NCBI GenBank assembly: GCA_035711805.1 | Contig: DASTBV010000191.1 | Coordinates: 1-6,081 of the forward strand | Origin: Gp6-AA40 sp035711805 | GTDB lineage: Bacteria > Acidobacteriota > Vicinamibacteria > Vicinamibacterales > UBA2999 | Length of the DNA: 6,081 nucleotides | Direction: 5' to 3' | In this document: positions 1-4,608 of the stretch, piece after piece | Numbering within the stretch: the first letter of the stretch is position 1 | How the letters are laid out: each line of letters starts with the position of its first letter | Translations under genes and position numbers: made by a program | The notes under the pieces: generated by a model | Told to the model about the DNA's origin: nothing | The model's database searches: none | The model's input: the letters and a program-made list of their open reading frames with translations, nothing else

Positions 1-426
1 ACGTCCAAGCTCAATCGTGAAGCCGACATCGCCCGGCCCCACGCGTCCGGTCACGTCGTTGGTCTTCACTTCCTCGGTGCCACGTCCTTCGACACCGGTC
101 GACTCATGCGGGACGCGTGGATCCGAGAAGGCGCGGCGGACAACGCGCGGCCAGGTCAGCTCGTCGGGCTCGAATGCGGCGGTCGGACACACGTCCGGCT
201 CCGGTTCGAAGCGGATGCGCATCGCGGCGAACATCTTCCGCACCGTGCGCACCAGCGTCGGATTCAGATGCTCCTGGCTGAGGCCGTTGAAGCAGGTGTA
301 GCACTCCACGCATTCGTCGCGGTCGATGGTCGCGCGCTTCAACACGGGGTCGATATAGATCGCCCCCATCGGGCAGACGTAGGTGCAGTTGCCGCAGGCG
401 ACGCATTTCTTCGGATTGATCTGCAT
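1..426 (-). CDS. 4Fe-4S dicluster ferredoxin-like protein (5' part, runs off left edge)
   Basis: This minus-strand frame is open from an ATG at 426 to the window edge (142 codons seen, no stop). The N-terminus carries a canonical cluster motif, C8-x2-C11-x2-C14-x3-C18-P19, followed by GAI, as in bacterial ferredoxins. A second set starts at C39-x2-C42-x2-C45, but the expected fourth cysteine and its proline (C80-P81, then TAA) come 34 residues later instead of 3. About 60 residues without further cysteines follow, ending in a Gly-rich GRVGPGDVGF stretch at the edge. It is likely a cytoplasmic electron carrier or the iron-sulfur subunit of a larger redox protein; the partner is not visible. 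No Shine-Dalgarno sequence precedes the ATG, but a TATGAT hexamer lies 12 nt upstream. It is divergent from the DinB gene. The iron-sulfur assignment is firm; the specific family is not recognised. Confidence 0.85.
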   Translation of the reverse strand, partial: MQINPKKCVACGNCTYVCPMGAIYIDPVLKRATIDRDECVECYTCFNGLSQEHLNPTLVRTVRKMFAAMRIRFEPEPDVCPTAAFEPDELTWPRVVRRAFSDPRVPHESTGVEGRGTEEVKTNDVTGRVGPGDVGFTIELGR

Positions 427-437
427 GGGGCGGGGCC

Positions 438-444
438 TATCATA
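438..444. promoter_or_regulatory. Overlapping divergent -10 elements in a 26-bp intergenic gap
   Basis: Only 26 bp (427-452) separate the divergent ferredoxin and DinB starts. Positions 438-443 read TATCAT on the plus strand, and 439-444 read TATGAT on the minus strand. Each differs from TATAAT at one base. The plus hexamer ends 9 nt before the DinB ATG and the minus hexamer 12 nt before the ferredoxin ATG, so both transcripts would have almost no leader. Neither gene has a Shine-Dalgarno sequence. No good -35 hexamer was found on either side, so this is a suggestion from position and hexamer match only. Confidence 0.4.
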
Positions 445-452
445 CCCACACA

Positions 453-938
453 ATGGACCTGAATACCCTGCTCACCGATGCACTCAGGAACCTTCTGACG
501 GAGCTGGCTGTCGGTCCGCCCGGGAAGTCCGCCTACGTGCTGAACCCCGGGGATCGCGGGCTGCTCGAGTCGCTGAGCGCGCTCTCCGCGGCTCAGGCGA
601 GCACGCGGCCGCAGGGCCGCTCGTCAATTGCGTCGCACGTCCATCACCTCCACTACGGCTTCACGCTGGCGAACCGCCGGGCGCGTGGAGAAGATCCGTA
701 CACCGATGCCAACTGGAGCCAGAGCTGGCGACAGCAGGTGGTGGACGATGCGGAATGGGTCCGGCTGGTGACGGCCCTCGGCGACGAGATCAAGAAATGG
801 CGCGACGCGATTTCGCCGCGCGACTGGGATCCGGTGGTGCTGACCGGTACGATTGCCAGCATCGCGCATCTCGCGTATCACCTTGGCGCGATCCGTCAAC
901 TGAACGCGGCCGCTGCCGGCCCGCGCGAAACCCACTAG
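453..938 (+). CDS. DinB-family (four-helix bundle, putative metal-binding) protein
   Basis: The product of 161 residues has the length and layout of the DinB/YfiT-like superfamily, a four-helix bundle that usually binds a divalent metal through three histidines. The candidate ligands are in the HVHHLHYG stretch (H62, H64, H65, H67) and in HLAYHLGAIRQ near the C-terminus (H139, H143), which matches the typical final-helix pattern. Members are often thiol-dependent transferases or stress-linked proteins of unknown reaction, and nothing here fixes the substrate. No signal peptide or membrane segment is present, so it is cytoplasmic. The ATG at 453 is the first start in the frame and lacks a Shine-Dalgarno sequence; a TATCAT hexamer 9 nt upstream suggests a leaderless message. 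The membrane protein frame opens just after its TAG, so the two probably form an operon. Confidence 0.8.
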   Translation: MDLNTLLTDALRNLLTELAVGPPGKSAYVLNPGDRGLLESLSALSAAQASTRPQGRSSIASHVHHLHYGFTLANRRARGEDPYTDANWSQSWRQQVVDDAEWVRLVTALGDEIKKWRDAISPRDWDPVVLTGTIASIAHLAYHLGAIRQLNAAAAGPRETH

Positions 939-948
939 TACCACTAAC

Positions 949-1581
949 CTGCGGTTATTCCTCGAGTCTCACCGGCGCCCGCTGACCGAGCAGGAGCGGC
1001 GGACGCTGCGCGCCAGGATTCACAGCCTGCAGGGACGCGGCCGCCGGTCGCGCACCGGCTGGATCCCGATCGCCGCGGCCGTGACCGTCGCTCTGTGGCT
1101 GTTGACGCTTCTCGCCTCGGATGCGCCGTGGATGGTCGTCACGGCGTTCTGGCTGGTCACCGGCGGCGCGATCGCCGTGTGGGTCGGCCGCGACATGCGG
1201 CAGCACGCCTCGCAATTCAGCGGCATGGCAGCGGGACTGCGATCCGCGCTCACGGCAAACGCTGCAGAGGTGCACGACGTCCGCGCGCGGGCGTTCGTCG
1301 AGTTCGAAGAGGAGGAAGACGAGGGCGCCTGTTACGCGTTCGAGATCGAGGGGCCGCGGCTGGTGTTCGTCAGCGGCCAGGAGTTCTACTCGAGCGCACG
1401 CTTCCCCAGCCTGGATTTTTCCCTGGTCTATGTTCTCGATGAAGCTGGCCGCACCGTCGACATGCTGATCGACAAGCGCGGCGCGCGGGCAAAGCCGGCA
1501 TTCACGATTCCCGCCGTCGAGCACCGGGAACGGCCCGAGCATCTGGAAGTGCGAGCGGGCACCATTGAGACGCTTCGGTAA
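949..1581 (+). CDS. Two-helix membrane protein with C-terminal soluble domain, function unknown
   Basis: The first usual start codon in this frame is GTG at 1081, but that start would cut into the first membrane helix. The frame is open back to 904 and reads as protein-like from a CTG at 949, so I place the start there (210 residues); it is uncertain. From this start there is a basic, helical N-terminal region (about residues 1-37, including LTEQERRTLRARI), helix 1 (about 38-56, WIPIAAAVTVALWLL), helix 2 (about 61-79), and then a soluble domain rich in acidic residues (FEEEEDEG) and a VSGQEFYSSARFPSLDFS stretch. I recall the latter type of sequence from conserved uncharacterised bacterial proteins, without a known function. 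The topology predicts both ends in the cytoplasm. It begins 10 nt after the DinB stop with no Shine-Dalgarno sequence, so it may depend on translation of DinB. The TAA lies inside the hairpin at 1577-1625. Confidence 0.65.
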   Translation: MRLFLESHRRPLTEQERRTLRARIHSLQGRGRRSRTGWIPIAAAVTVALWLLTLLASDAPWMVVTAFWLVTGGAIAVWVGRDMRQHASQFSGMAAGLRSALTANAAEVHDVRARAFVEFEEEEDEGACYAFEIEGPRLVFVSGQEFYSSARFPSLDFSLVYVLDEAGRTVDMLIDKRGARAKPAFTIPAVEHRERPEHLEVRAGTIETLR

Positions 1582-1625
1582 CGAAGAGGACGGAGCGAAC
1601 GGTTTATCTCCGTCCTCCCGTTACC
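1577..1625. terminator. Long hairpin between convergent genes, candidate bidirectional terminator
   Basis: GGTAACG (1577-1583) pairs with CGTTACC (1619-1625), and GAGGACGGAG (1586-1595) pairs perfectly with CTCCGTCCTC (1608-1617). This gives 7 + 10 bp with a small internal bulge and a 12-nt loop. The hairpin sits between the plus-strand membrane protein and the minus-strand small gene, where a shared terminator is expected. No T-tract follows on either strand, so it is not a textbook intrinsic terminator; it may protect 3' ends or act with Rho. Confidence 0.6.
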
Positions 1626-1824
1626 TCCGAGCTATCGCGTCCCGACCGGCCGCTTGCCGGTCACCCGATCCCAGGCGTCGCGTGCGGCGCCCTTGATCTC
1701 TTCCCAGGTTGACATGGTGCGGTGCTCGTAGGTCGTCCAATCCGTCGAGAGCTGGGTTTCGATGTCGTTCCAGTTGCGCCCTTCGGTCTTCCATCCACCT
1801 CAGCCGGTAGTCCTTTCCTGCCAT
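1621..1824 (-). pseudogene. Small hydrophilic Trp/Arg-rich protein, frameshifted by a 4-bp duplication
   Basis: The ATG at 1824 is preceded by a good Shine-Dalgarno sequence (AGGAG at 1831-1835, 6-nt spacer), so this was a real start. As written the frame begins MAGKDYRLRW and then turns into Arg/His-rich sequence of low plausibility up to TAA at 1621. Removing one copy of a TGGA tandem duplication (TCCATCCA on the plus strand, 1790-1797) joins it to a far more protein-like frame (KTEGRNWNDIE, then STWEEIKGAARDAWDRVTGK) that stops at TAG, 1632-1634, giving 62 residues. The W..IE..W / STWEEIK..AWDRVTG pattern resembles, from memory, small hydrophilic repeat proteins found near stress-related genes in soil bacteria. 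Either a recent pseudogene or a sequencing error explains the break. The ancestral stop lies just before the shared hairpin. Confidence 0.65.
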
Positions 1825-1830
1825 CGCTTT

Positions 1831-1835
1831 CTCCT
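1831..1835 (-). promoter_or_regulatory. Shine-Dalgarno sequence of the small broken gene
   Basis: AGGAG on the minus strand lies 6 nt before the ATG at 1824. It is one of the few clear ribosome binding sites in the window and supports a true start for a gene whose frame is now broken. Confidence 0.7.
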
Positions 1836-1850
1836 GTGTTGGACACGCCT

Positions 1851-1865
1851 GTTCCGCGCGGGAAC
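1851..1865. repeat. Short inverted repeat GTTCC-N5-GGAAC
   Basis: A perfect 5-bp dyad lies between the small minus-strand gene (start 1824) and the plus-strand proline-rich ORF. Its place upstream of both fits an operator, but 5-bp arms occur by chance in GC-rich DNA, and no matching promoter hexamers were found. Confidence 0.2.
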
Positions 1866-1895
1866 TGTGCAACCAGAAGACCCGGAGGTTGACGG

Positions 1896-1931
1896 ATGGA
1901 ACTCCGCTTGCGTCTCGGTTTGCTGTGCTGA
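1896..1931 (+). CDS. Possible 11-residue leader ORF, TGATG-coupled to the proline-rich ORF
   Basis: GGAGG (1884-1888) stands 7 nt before an ATG at 1896, the best ribosome binding site in this segment. The frame encodes only MELRLRLGLLC before TGA (1929-1931), whose A starts the ATG of the downstream proline-rich ORF (TGATG). This is the arrangement of translational coupling through a leader peptide. It could equally be the remains of a frame broken by mutation, as breaks are common in this stretch. Confidence 0.25.
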   Translation: MELRLRLGLLC

Positions 1932-2377
1932 TGCTGAATAGAAACAGTCCGGGTCCGGGTCCGGACGAACCGATCCGCGACGAGCCCGACGAACCGATCG
2001 AGCCCGACCATATTCCGGACACACCGCCGTCGGAGCCGCCGCCGGTACCGATCAAGGATCCGCGCCCGGATACTTCACCGCCGGGTCCATTGATCGCCTT
2101 CACGCGGACTGCCAGCGTCAGTCCATATCAGTTCTCGGCGGGCCGCTCGATCCGATCGATCACGAGCACCTGCACCGGCGCGCGCGACGGTTCGAGCCGC
2201 AGACCGAGCTGTTCCTGCAATGCGGTGAAGCGATGGCCGCGGATCGCCGGGCGAATCGGGATTGAACGTCAGCTCGATATCCCAGCTGCCGGTCAGGCCT
2301 GTGCGATCGACCACCGGGCGCTGAACCTGGGACGCGAGAAACGGTACGAGCGCCGAGATCGCCGGCGCGTGCCCTGA
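1931..2377 (+). CDS. Proline/acid-rich small protein ORF, natural stop apparently lost
   Basis: The first 56 codons give a composition-biased peptide made of Pro, Asp and Glu with repeated DEPI/EPD units and an EPPPVPIKDP motif, ending GPLIA (about 2098). I recall short bacterial hypothetical proteins of this type that end near such a motif. Here the frame runs on to 2377, but from 2128 it is antisense to a recognisable TIGR03435 remnant, so the last 80-odd residues are probably not native. The start is uncertain: ATG at 1931 has no Shine-Dalgarno sequence of its own, and an in-frame TTG at 1889 is directly abutted by GGAGG. The protein would be disordered; function is unknown. Confidence 0.35.
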   Translation: MLNRNSPGPGPDEPIRDEPDEPIEPDHIPDTPPSEPPPVPIKDPRPDTSPPGPLIAFTRTASVSPYQFSAGRSIRSITSTCTGARDGSSRRPSCSCNAVKRWPRIAGRIGIERQLDIPAAGQACAIDHRALNLGREKRYERRDRRRVP

Positions 2378-2504
2378 CGTCGAACCGCTCGGCCTCGGCC
2401 CAGGATGGAAGGTCTGCGATCGCGAACCGCGGCAGGTCGAACGCGCCGAGAATCAGGTCGCGCGGCGTCACGTTGACCGCATCGAACCCGGCGACTGGTC
2501 GCAT
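2128..2504 (-). pseudogene. TIGR03435-family gene remnant, in three reading frames with internal deletion
   Basis: Three minus-strand pieces add up to a shortened TIGR03435 protein, a large family of Acidobacteriota proteins of unknown function. Piece 1 (about 2504-2367) has FDAVNVTPRDLILGAFDLP and then AEAERFDVRA, the family's 'NVTLRQLI...ERFDV' segment. Piece 2 (about 2370-2226, next frame) contains ISALVPFLASQ and RPVVDRTGLTGSWDIELTF, the near-C-terminal signature. Piece 3 (to TGA at 2128-2130, a third frame) has TALQEQLGLRLEPSRAPVQ and VLVIDRIERPAEN, the usual C-terminus. The first break coincides with loss of roughly the mid-domain (RFxL...GPxL). The second looks like loss of two bases in SLFTAL, leaving CTTCACC. 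The signal peptide and N-terminus are missing. It is a decayed gene with no plausible product. Confidence 0.8.
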
Positions 2505-2543
2505 AACGGGTGTTAGACGGCTGCGAACGTCCGTTTCTTCCAC

Positions 2544-2579
2544 AGGCCACGCAGGCAACCCAGGCAACGCAGGCAACCT
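2544..2579. repeat. 9-bp tandem repeat, four units (AGGCAACSC-like)
   Basis: Four head-to-tail 9-mers abut the stop codon of the ankyrin-FKBP gene: AGGCCACGC, AGGCAACCC, AGGCAACGC and AGGCAACCT. The unit is a multiple of three and would not shift a frame. The array lies exactly between the ankyrin-FKBP stop (2580-2582) and the truncated TIGR03435 remnant, so it may mark a slippage or recombination site. Confidence 0.8.
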
Positions 2580-3512
2580 CTAGGGTCGAGCCTCGAGGAT
2601 CGTGATTTCCGCGACGATCAGCGCGTTCGGCGGAATCCTTCCCGGGACGCCCTGGTCGCCGTACGCGAGGTGCGGCGCGATTTCCAGCCGGCGCGTGCCG
2701 CCGACGCGCATGCCCTCGACGCCGTAAAAGAGTCCGTTCATCACAGAACCGCGGTTGATCCGCATCTCGGTGACCAGCGTTTCGCCGTTGTCCTCGAGCC
2801 GTCCGACGCCGACCGGCCCGGACGGCATCTCATGCCGTATCGGCTCGCCGCGGTGGAGCCACATCCGCAGCCGCACCATGTAGGTGTGCTGCCGCCTCAC
2901 CGGCTCGCCCGTGCCCGAAATGTCGGCCAGCACGTCCACGCCGGATCGCAGACGCTCGCGCCTCGGATGCCTGTCGAAGAGCGTGATGATGTCGGAGCTG
3001 GCGGGCCCCCAGACCATGTCCCTCGGCGTGGAGCAATCGTCGATTCGAGTGCGCAGCCCGGGATCCGCGCCGGCATCGAGCAGTCGCATGACTGCCAGCG
3101 CGTTGCCCTCCGCGACCGCCATGTGCAGCGCGGTGTAGTCGTTGATTCCGCGGATATGCGGATCGGCGCCAAAGGAGAGCAGCAGCCGGATGATCTCGTC
3201 GACGTCGGTCCGCCTTTTCGCGCCTTGAACGGGTCGCGAGCAGCTCAGTGCCGCAATCAGCGGCGGAAACCCATCGTCGACCGGTGCGTTGGGATCGGCG
3301 CCGATCTCGAGGAGCGTGCGGATGAACTCGACCGGGCTGTGATAGATGGCGTAGACCAGGCACGAGCCGACGGTGATCGGCATCTGCCCGTTCGGAATGA
3401 CGCGTGGATCGTCAACCGCCGCGCGCAGCGCTTCCAGGTCCCCGGCGATGAACGCGTCGTCGATGCGCCGGAGCTTCCTCTCCTCCGCGCAGCGTTCGTC
3501 TTGTGTGGCCAT
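2580..3512 (-). CDS. Ankyrin-repeat / FKBP-type PPIase-like fusion protein
   Basis: The 310-residue product joins two domains. Residues about 14-180 hold four to five ankyrin repeats (LLEIGADPNAPVDDGFPPL near 67-85, LLSFGADPHIRGINDYTALH near 111-130, LLDAGADPGLRTR near 144-156). Residues about 190-310 form an FKBP fold: GVEGMRVGGTRRLEIAP, then LAYGDQGVPGRIPPNAL. By alignment from memory to FKBP12, only Tyr82 is kept (Y284). The equivalents of Tyr26, Phe36, Asp37, Trp59 and Phe99 appear as L215, I225, R226, L261 and A301, so proline isomerase activity is doubtful, and a binding or chaperone role is more likely. There is no signal peptide, so it is cytoplasmic. The start has no Shine-Dalgarno sequence but a TACGAT hexamer 9 nt upstream. 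It lies 108 bp downstream of ppa and may have its own promoter. The TAG stop abuts a 9-bp tandem repeat. Confidence 0.9.
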   Translation of the reverse strand: MATQDERCAEERKLRRIDDAFIAGDLEALRAAVDDPRVIPNGQMPITVGSCLVYAIYHSPVEFIRTLLEIGADPNAPVDDGFPPLIAALSCSRPVQGAKRRTDVDEIIRLLLSFGADPHIRGINDYTALHMAVAEGNALAVMRLLDAGADPGLRTRIDDCSTPRDMVWGPASSDIITLFDRHPRRERLRSGVDVLADISGTGEPVRRQHTYMVRLRMWLHRGEPIRHEMPSGPVGVGRLEDNGETLVTEMRINRGSVMNGLFYGVEGMRVGGTRRLEIAPHLAYGDQGVPGRIPPNALIVAEITILEARP

Positions 3513-3521
3513 CGGTCTTTG

Positions 3522-3527
3522 ATCGTA
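3522..3527 (-). promoter_or_regulatory. Candidate -10 box (TACGAT) of the ankyrin-FKBP gene
   Basis: TACGAT, a TANNNT-type hexamer, ends 9 nt before the ATG at 3512 on the minus strand. The same 9-nt distance is seen for the DinB and PPK2 genes. No -35 box was recognised. Confidence 0.35.
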
Positions 3528-3530
3528 GAT

Positions 3531-3545
3531 CTGACGGCCGGTCAG
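3531..3545. repeat. Dyad CTGAC-GGCCG-GTCAG upstream of the ankyrin-FKBP gene
   Basis: Perfect 5-bp arms flank GGCCG, 3 bp upstream of the candidate -10 box, in the spacer where a repressor could bind. The rest of the 108-bp ppa/ankyrin-FKBP gap (3513-3620) shows no clear terminator. The operator role is an inference from position only. Confidence 0.25.
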
Positions 3546-3620
3546 TACGCGTCACCGCGTCCCACCGTCACACGCTCTGGTCTCTTCATCGCACCCGCCG
3601 TCGGCCGCGTCAACGCCCTG

Positions 3621-4172
3621 TCACTTCGGCTTCGACAACTCCCCTCGCCGCAGCTTTCGATACAGCTCCAGCGCCTCGCGAATGACGTCGAGCGCCTGCG
3701 CCGGCCCAATCAGGTCCTCGACGATAACCTGCTTCTGCTCGAGCACCTTGTAATCCTCGAAGAACCGGCGCAGCTGCCGCAGCACGTGCGCCGGCAGCTG
3801 CGCGTGATCCGTGTAGTCGGCAAATGCCGGGTCGCGCACGCTCACGGCGACGATCTTGTCGTCGATGCCTTTCTCGTCCCGCATGCGCATCGCCCCCACC
3901 GCGCGCGCGTAAACGATCGTCAGCGGATAGACCGGCTCCTGGCCCAGCACCAGCACGTCGAGCGGATCGCCGTCGTCGCAGAACGTGCGCGGGATGAATC
4001 CGTAGTCGGCGGGATAGTGGACGGCGCTGTACAGGACGCGATCGAGACGAAGCAGCCCGGTCTCCTTGTCCAGCTCGTACTTGTTGGTGCTGCCCTTCGG
4101 AATCTCGATGACAACGGGGAACGCCTGCGCGATCTGCGCGTCGTCGATATAACTGTCGTGCCAGGGATGCAT
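3621..4172 (-). CDS. ppa: Inorganic pyrophosphatase, family I
   Basis: This cytoplasmic enzyme hydrolyses pyrophosphate to two phosphates, pulling biosynthetic reactions forward. The 183-residue product is typical for bacterial family I enzymes. The signature D-G-D-P-L-D-V is at residues 67-73, giving the metal ligands D67, D69 and D72. Other active-site residues fit the E. coli enzyme: K31 and E33 (NKYELD), R45, Y53 and Y57 (HYPADYG), D99, D104 and K106 (DEKGIDDK), and Y141-K142 (EDYK). The frame is open 26 codons further upstream, but that part is antisense-like junk over the end of crcB; MHPWHDSYI is a normal family start. The ATG lies two bases after the crcB TAA (TAA-AC-ATG) with no Shine-Dalgarno sequence, so translation is probably coupled to crcB. 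Confidence 0.96.
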   Translation of the reverse strand: MHPWHDSYIDDAQIAQAFPVVIEIPKGSTNKYELDKETGLLRLDRVLYSAVHYPADYGFIPRTFCDDGDPLDVLVLGQEPVYPLTIVYARAVGAMRMRDEKGIDDKIVAVSVRDPAFADYTDHAQLPAHVLRQLRRFFEDYKVLEQKQVIVEDLIGPAQALDVIREALELYRKLRRGELSKPK

Positions 4173-4174
4173 GT

Positions 4175-4552
4175 TTATGCCCGCGAGCCGATGAAGATTC
4201 CTGCCTGCACGGCCAGCAGCCCGATCGCGACGTGCGCTGTCACGTTCCACAGCGCCGCGGACATCGAATGCGTCCGCGCCAGCGTGATCGTATCCAGTCC
4301 GAACGTGGAAAACGTCGTGAACCCGCCAAGGATGCCGACGAACAGAAACTCGCGCCAGTAGAAACGCAGCGCGAGGCGCTCGGACATAATCAGGCCGGCG
4401 AGCAGACCGATGATCAGGCAGCCGGCGACGTTCACGATCAGTGTCGCGAACGGAAACCGTGCCATCGGCCAGCGGCCGTGAACCAGAACGTTGACCCCGT
4501 GGCGCGCCACGGACCCCAGGGCGCCGCCGACGGCAATCGCAAGCCAGACCAT
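4175..4552 (-). CDS. crcB: Fluoride channel/exporter CrcB (FluC)
   Basis: FluC forms a dual-topology dimer in the inner membrane that lets fluoride leave the cell. The 125-residue product has four hydrophobic segments (about 2-21, 35-56, 67-90 and 99-120) and the family motifs: GGALGSVARH at 9-18, the channel Asn in TLIVNVAGC (N41), and GGFTTFSTFG at 76-85, which carries the fluoride-lining phenylalanines. The start is supported by GGAGG 4 nt upstream. No fluoride (crcB) riboswitch is recognisable in the 56-bp gap to the divergent PPK2 gene. It is the first gene of a unit with ppa, whose product is inhibited by fluoride. The usual Arg-Tyr of the first motif is Arg-His here, a minor change. 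Confidence 0.95.
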   Translation of the reverse strand: MVWLAIAVGGALGSVARHGVNVLVHGRWPMARFPFATLIVNVAGCLIIGLLAGLIMSERLALRFYWREFLFVGILGGFTTFSTFGLDTITLARTHSMSAALWNVTAHVAIGLLAVQAGIFIGSRA

Positions 4553-4556
4553 CCGT

Positions 4557-4561
4557 CCTCC
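4557..4561 (-). promoter_or_regulatory. Shine-Dalgarno sequence of crcB
   Basis: GGAGG on the minus strand with a 4-nt spacer (ACGG) to the crcB ATG fixes the start. It contrasts with the lack of such a site at ppa, DinB, PPK2 and ankyrin-FKBP. Confidence 0.8.
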
Positions 4562-4593
4562 AGATCGCAGGTGGCCCCCCTATTCTGTCAGCA

Positions 4594-4599
4594 GATAAT
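4594..4599 (+). promoter_or_regulatory. Candidate -10 box (GATAAT) of the PPK2 gene
   Basis: GATAAT matches TATAAT at five of six bases and ends 9 nt before the ATG at 4609, which has no Shine-Dalgarno sequence. Transcription from it would give a leaderless or near-leaderless mRNA. No -35 box was found at the expected distance (about 4571-4576). Confidence 0.4.
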
Positions 4600-4608
4600 G
4601 ACCGCGCG

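Noticed and set aside
955..1542. 195-codon minus-strand frame opposite the membrane protein
   Set aside because: Low-complexity Arg/Ala/Pro composition without motifs; the plus frame has coherent membrane helices and codon use.
2544..2579. CRISPR array
   Set aside because: The repeats are 9 bp, contiguous and without spacers.
4173..4250. Extended 209-residue start for pyrophosphatase
   Set aside because: The extra 26 residues overlap the end of crcB, are Arg-rich and unlike any pyrophosphatase N-terminus; the ATG at 4172 gives the normal protein.
2670..4361. A 563-codon plus-strand open frame
   Set aside because: It is antisense to three well-supported genes (ankyrin-FKBP, ppa, crcB), has His/Arg/Val-rich composition and no family motifs. 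Long antisense frames are common in GC-rich DNA.
4553..4608. Fluoride riboswitch upstream of crcB
   Set aside because: The gap is only 56 bp, and I could not find the conserved core or pseudoknot partners by eye; a covariance search would decide.
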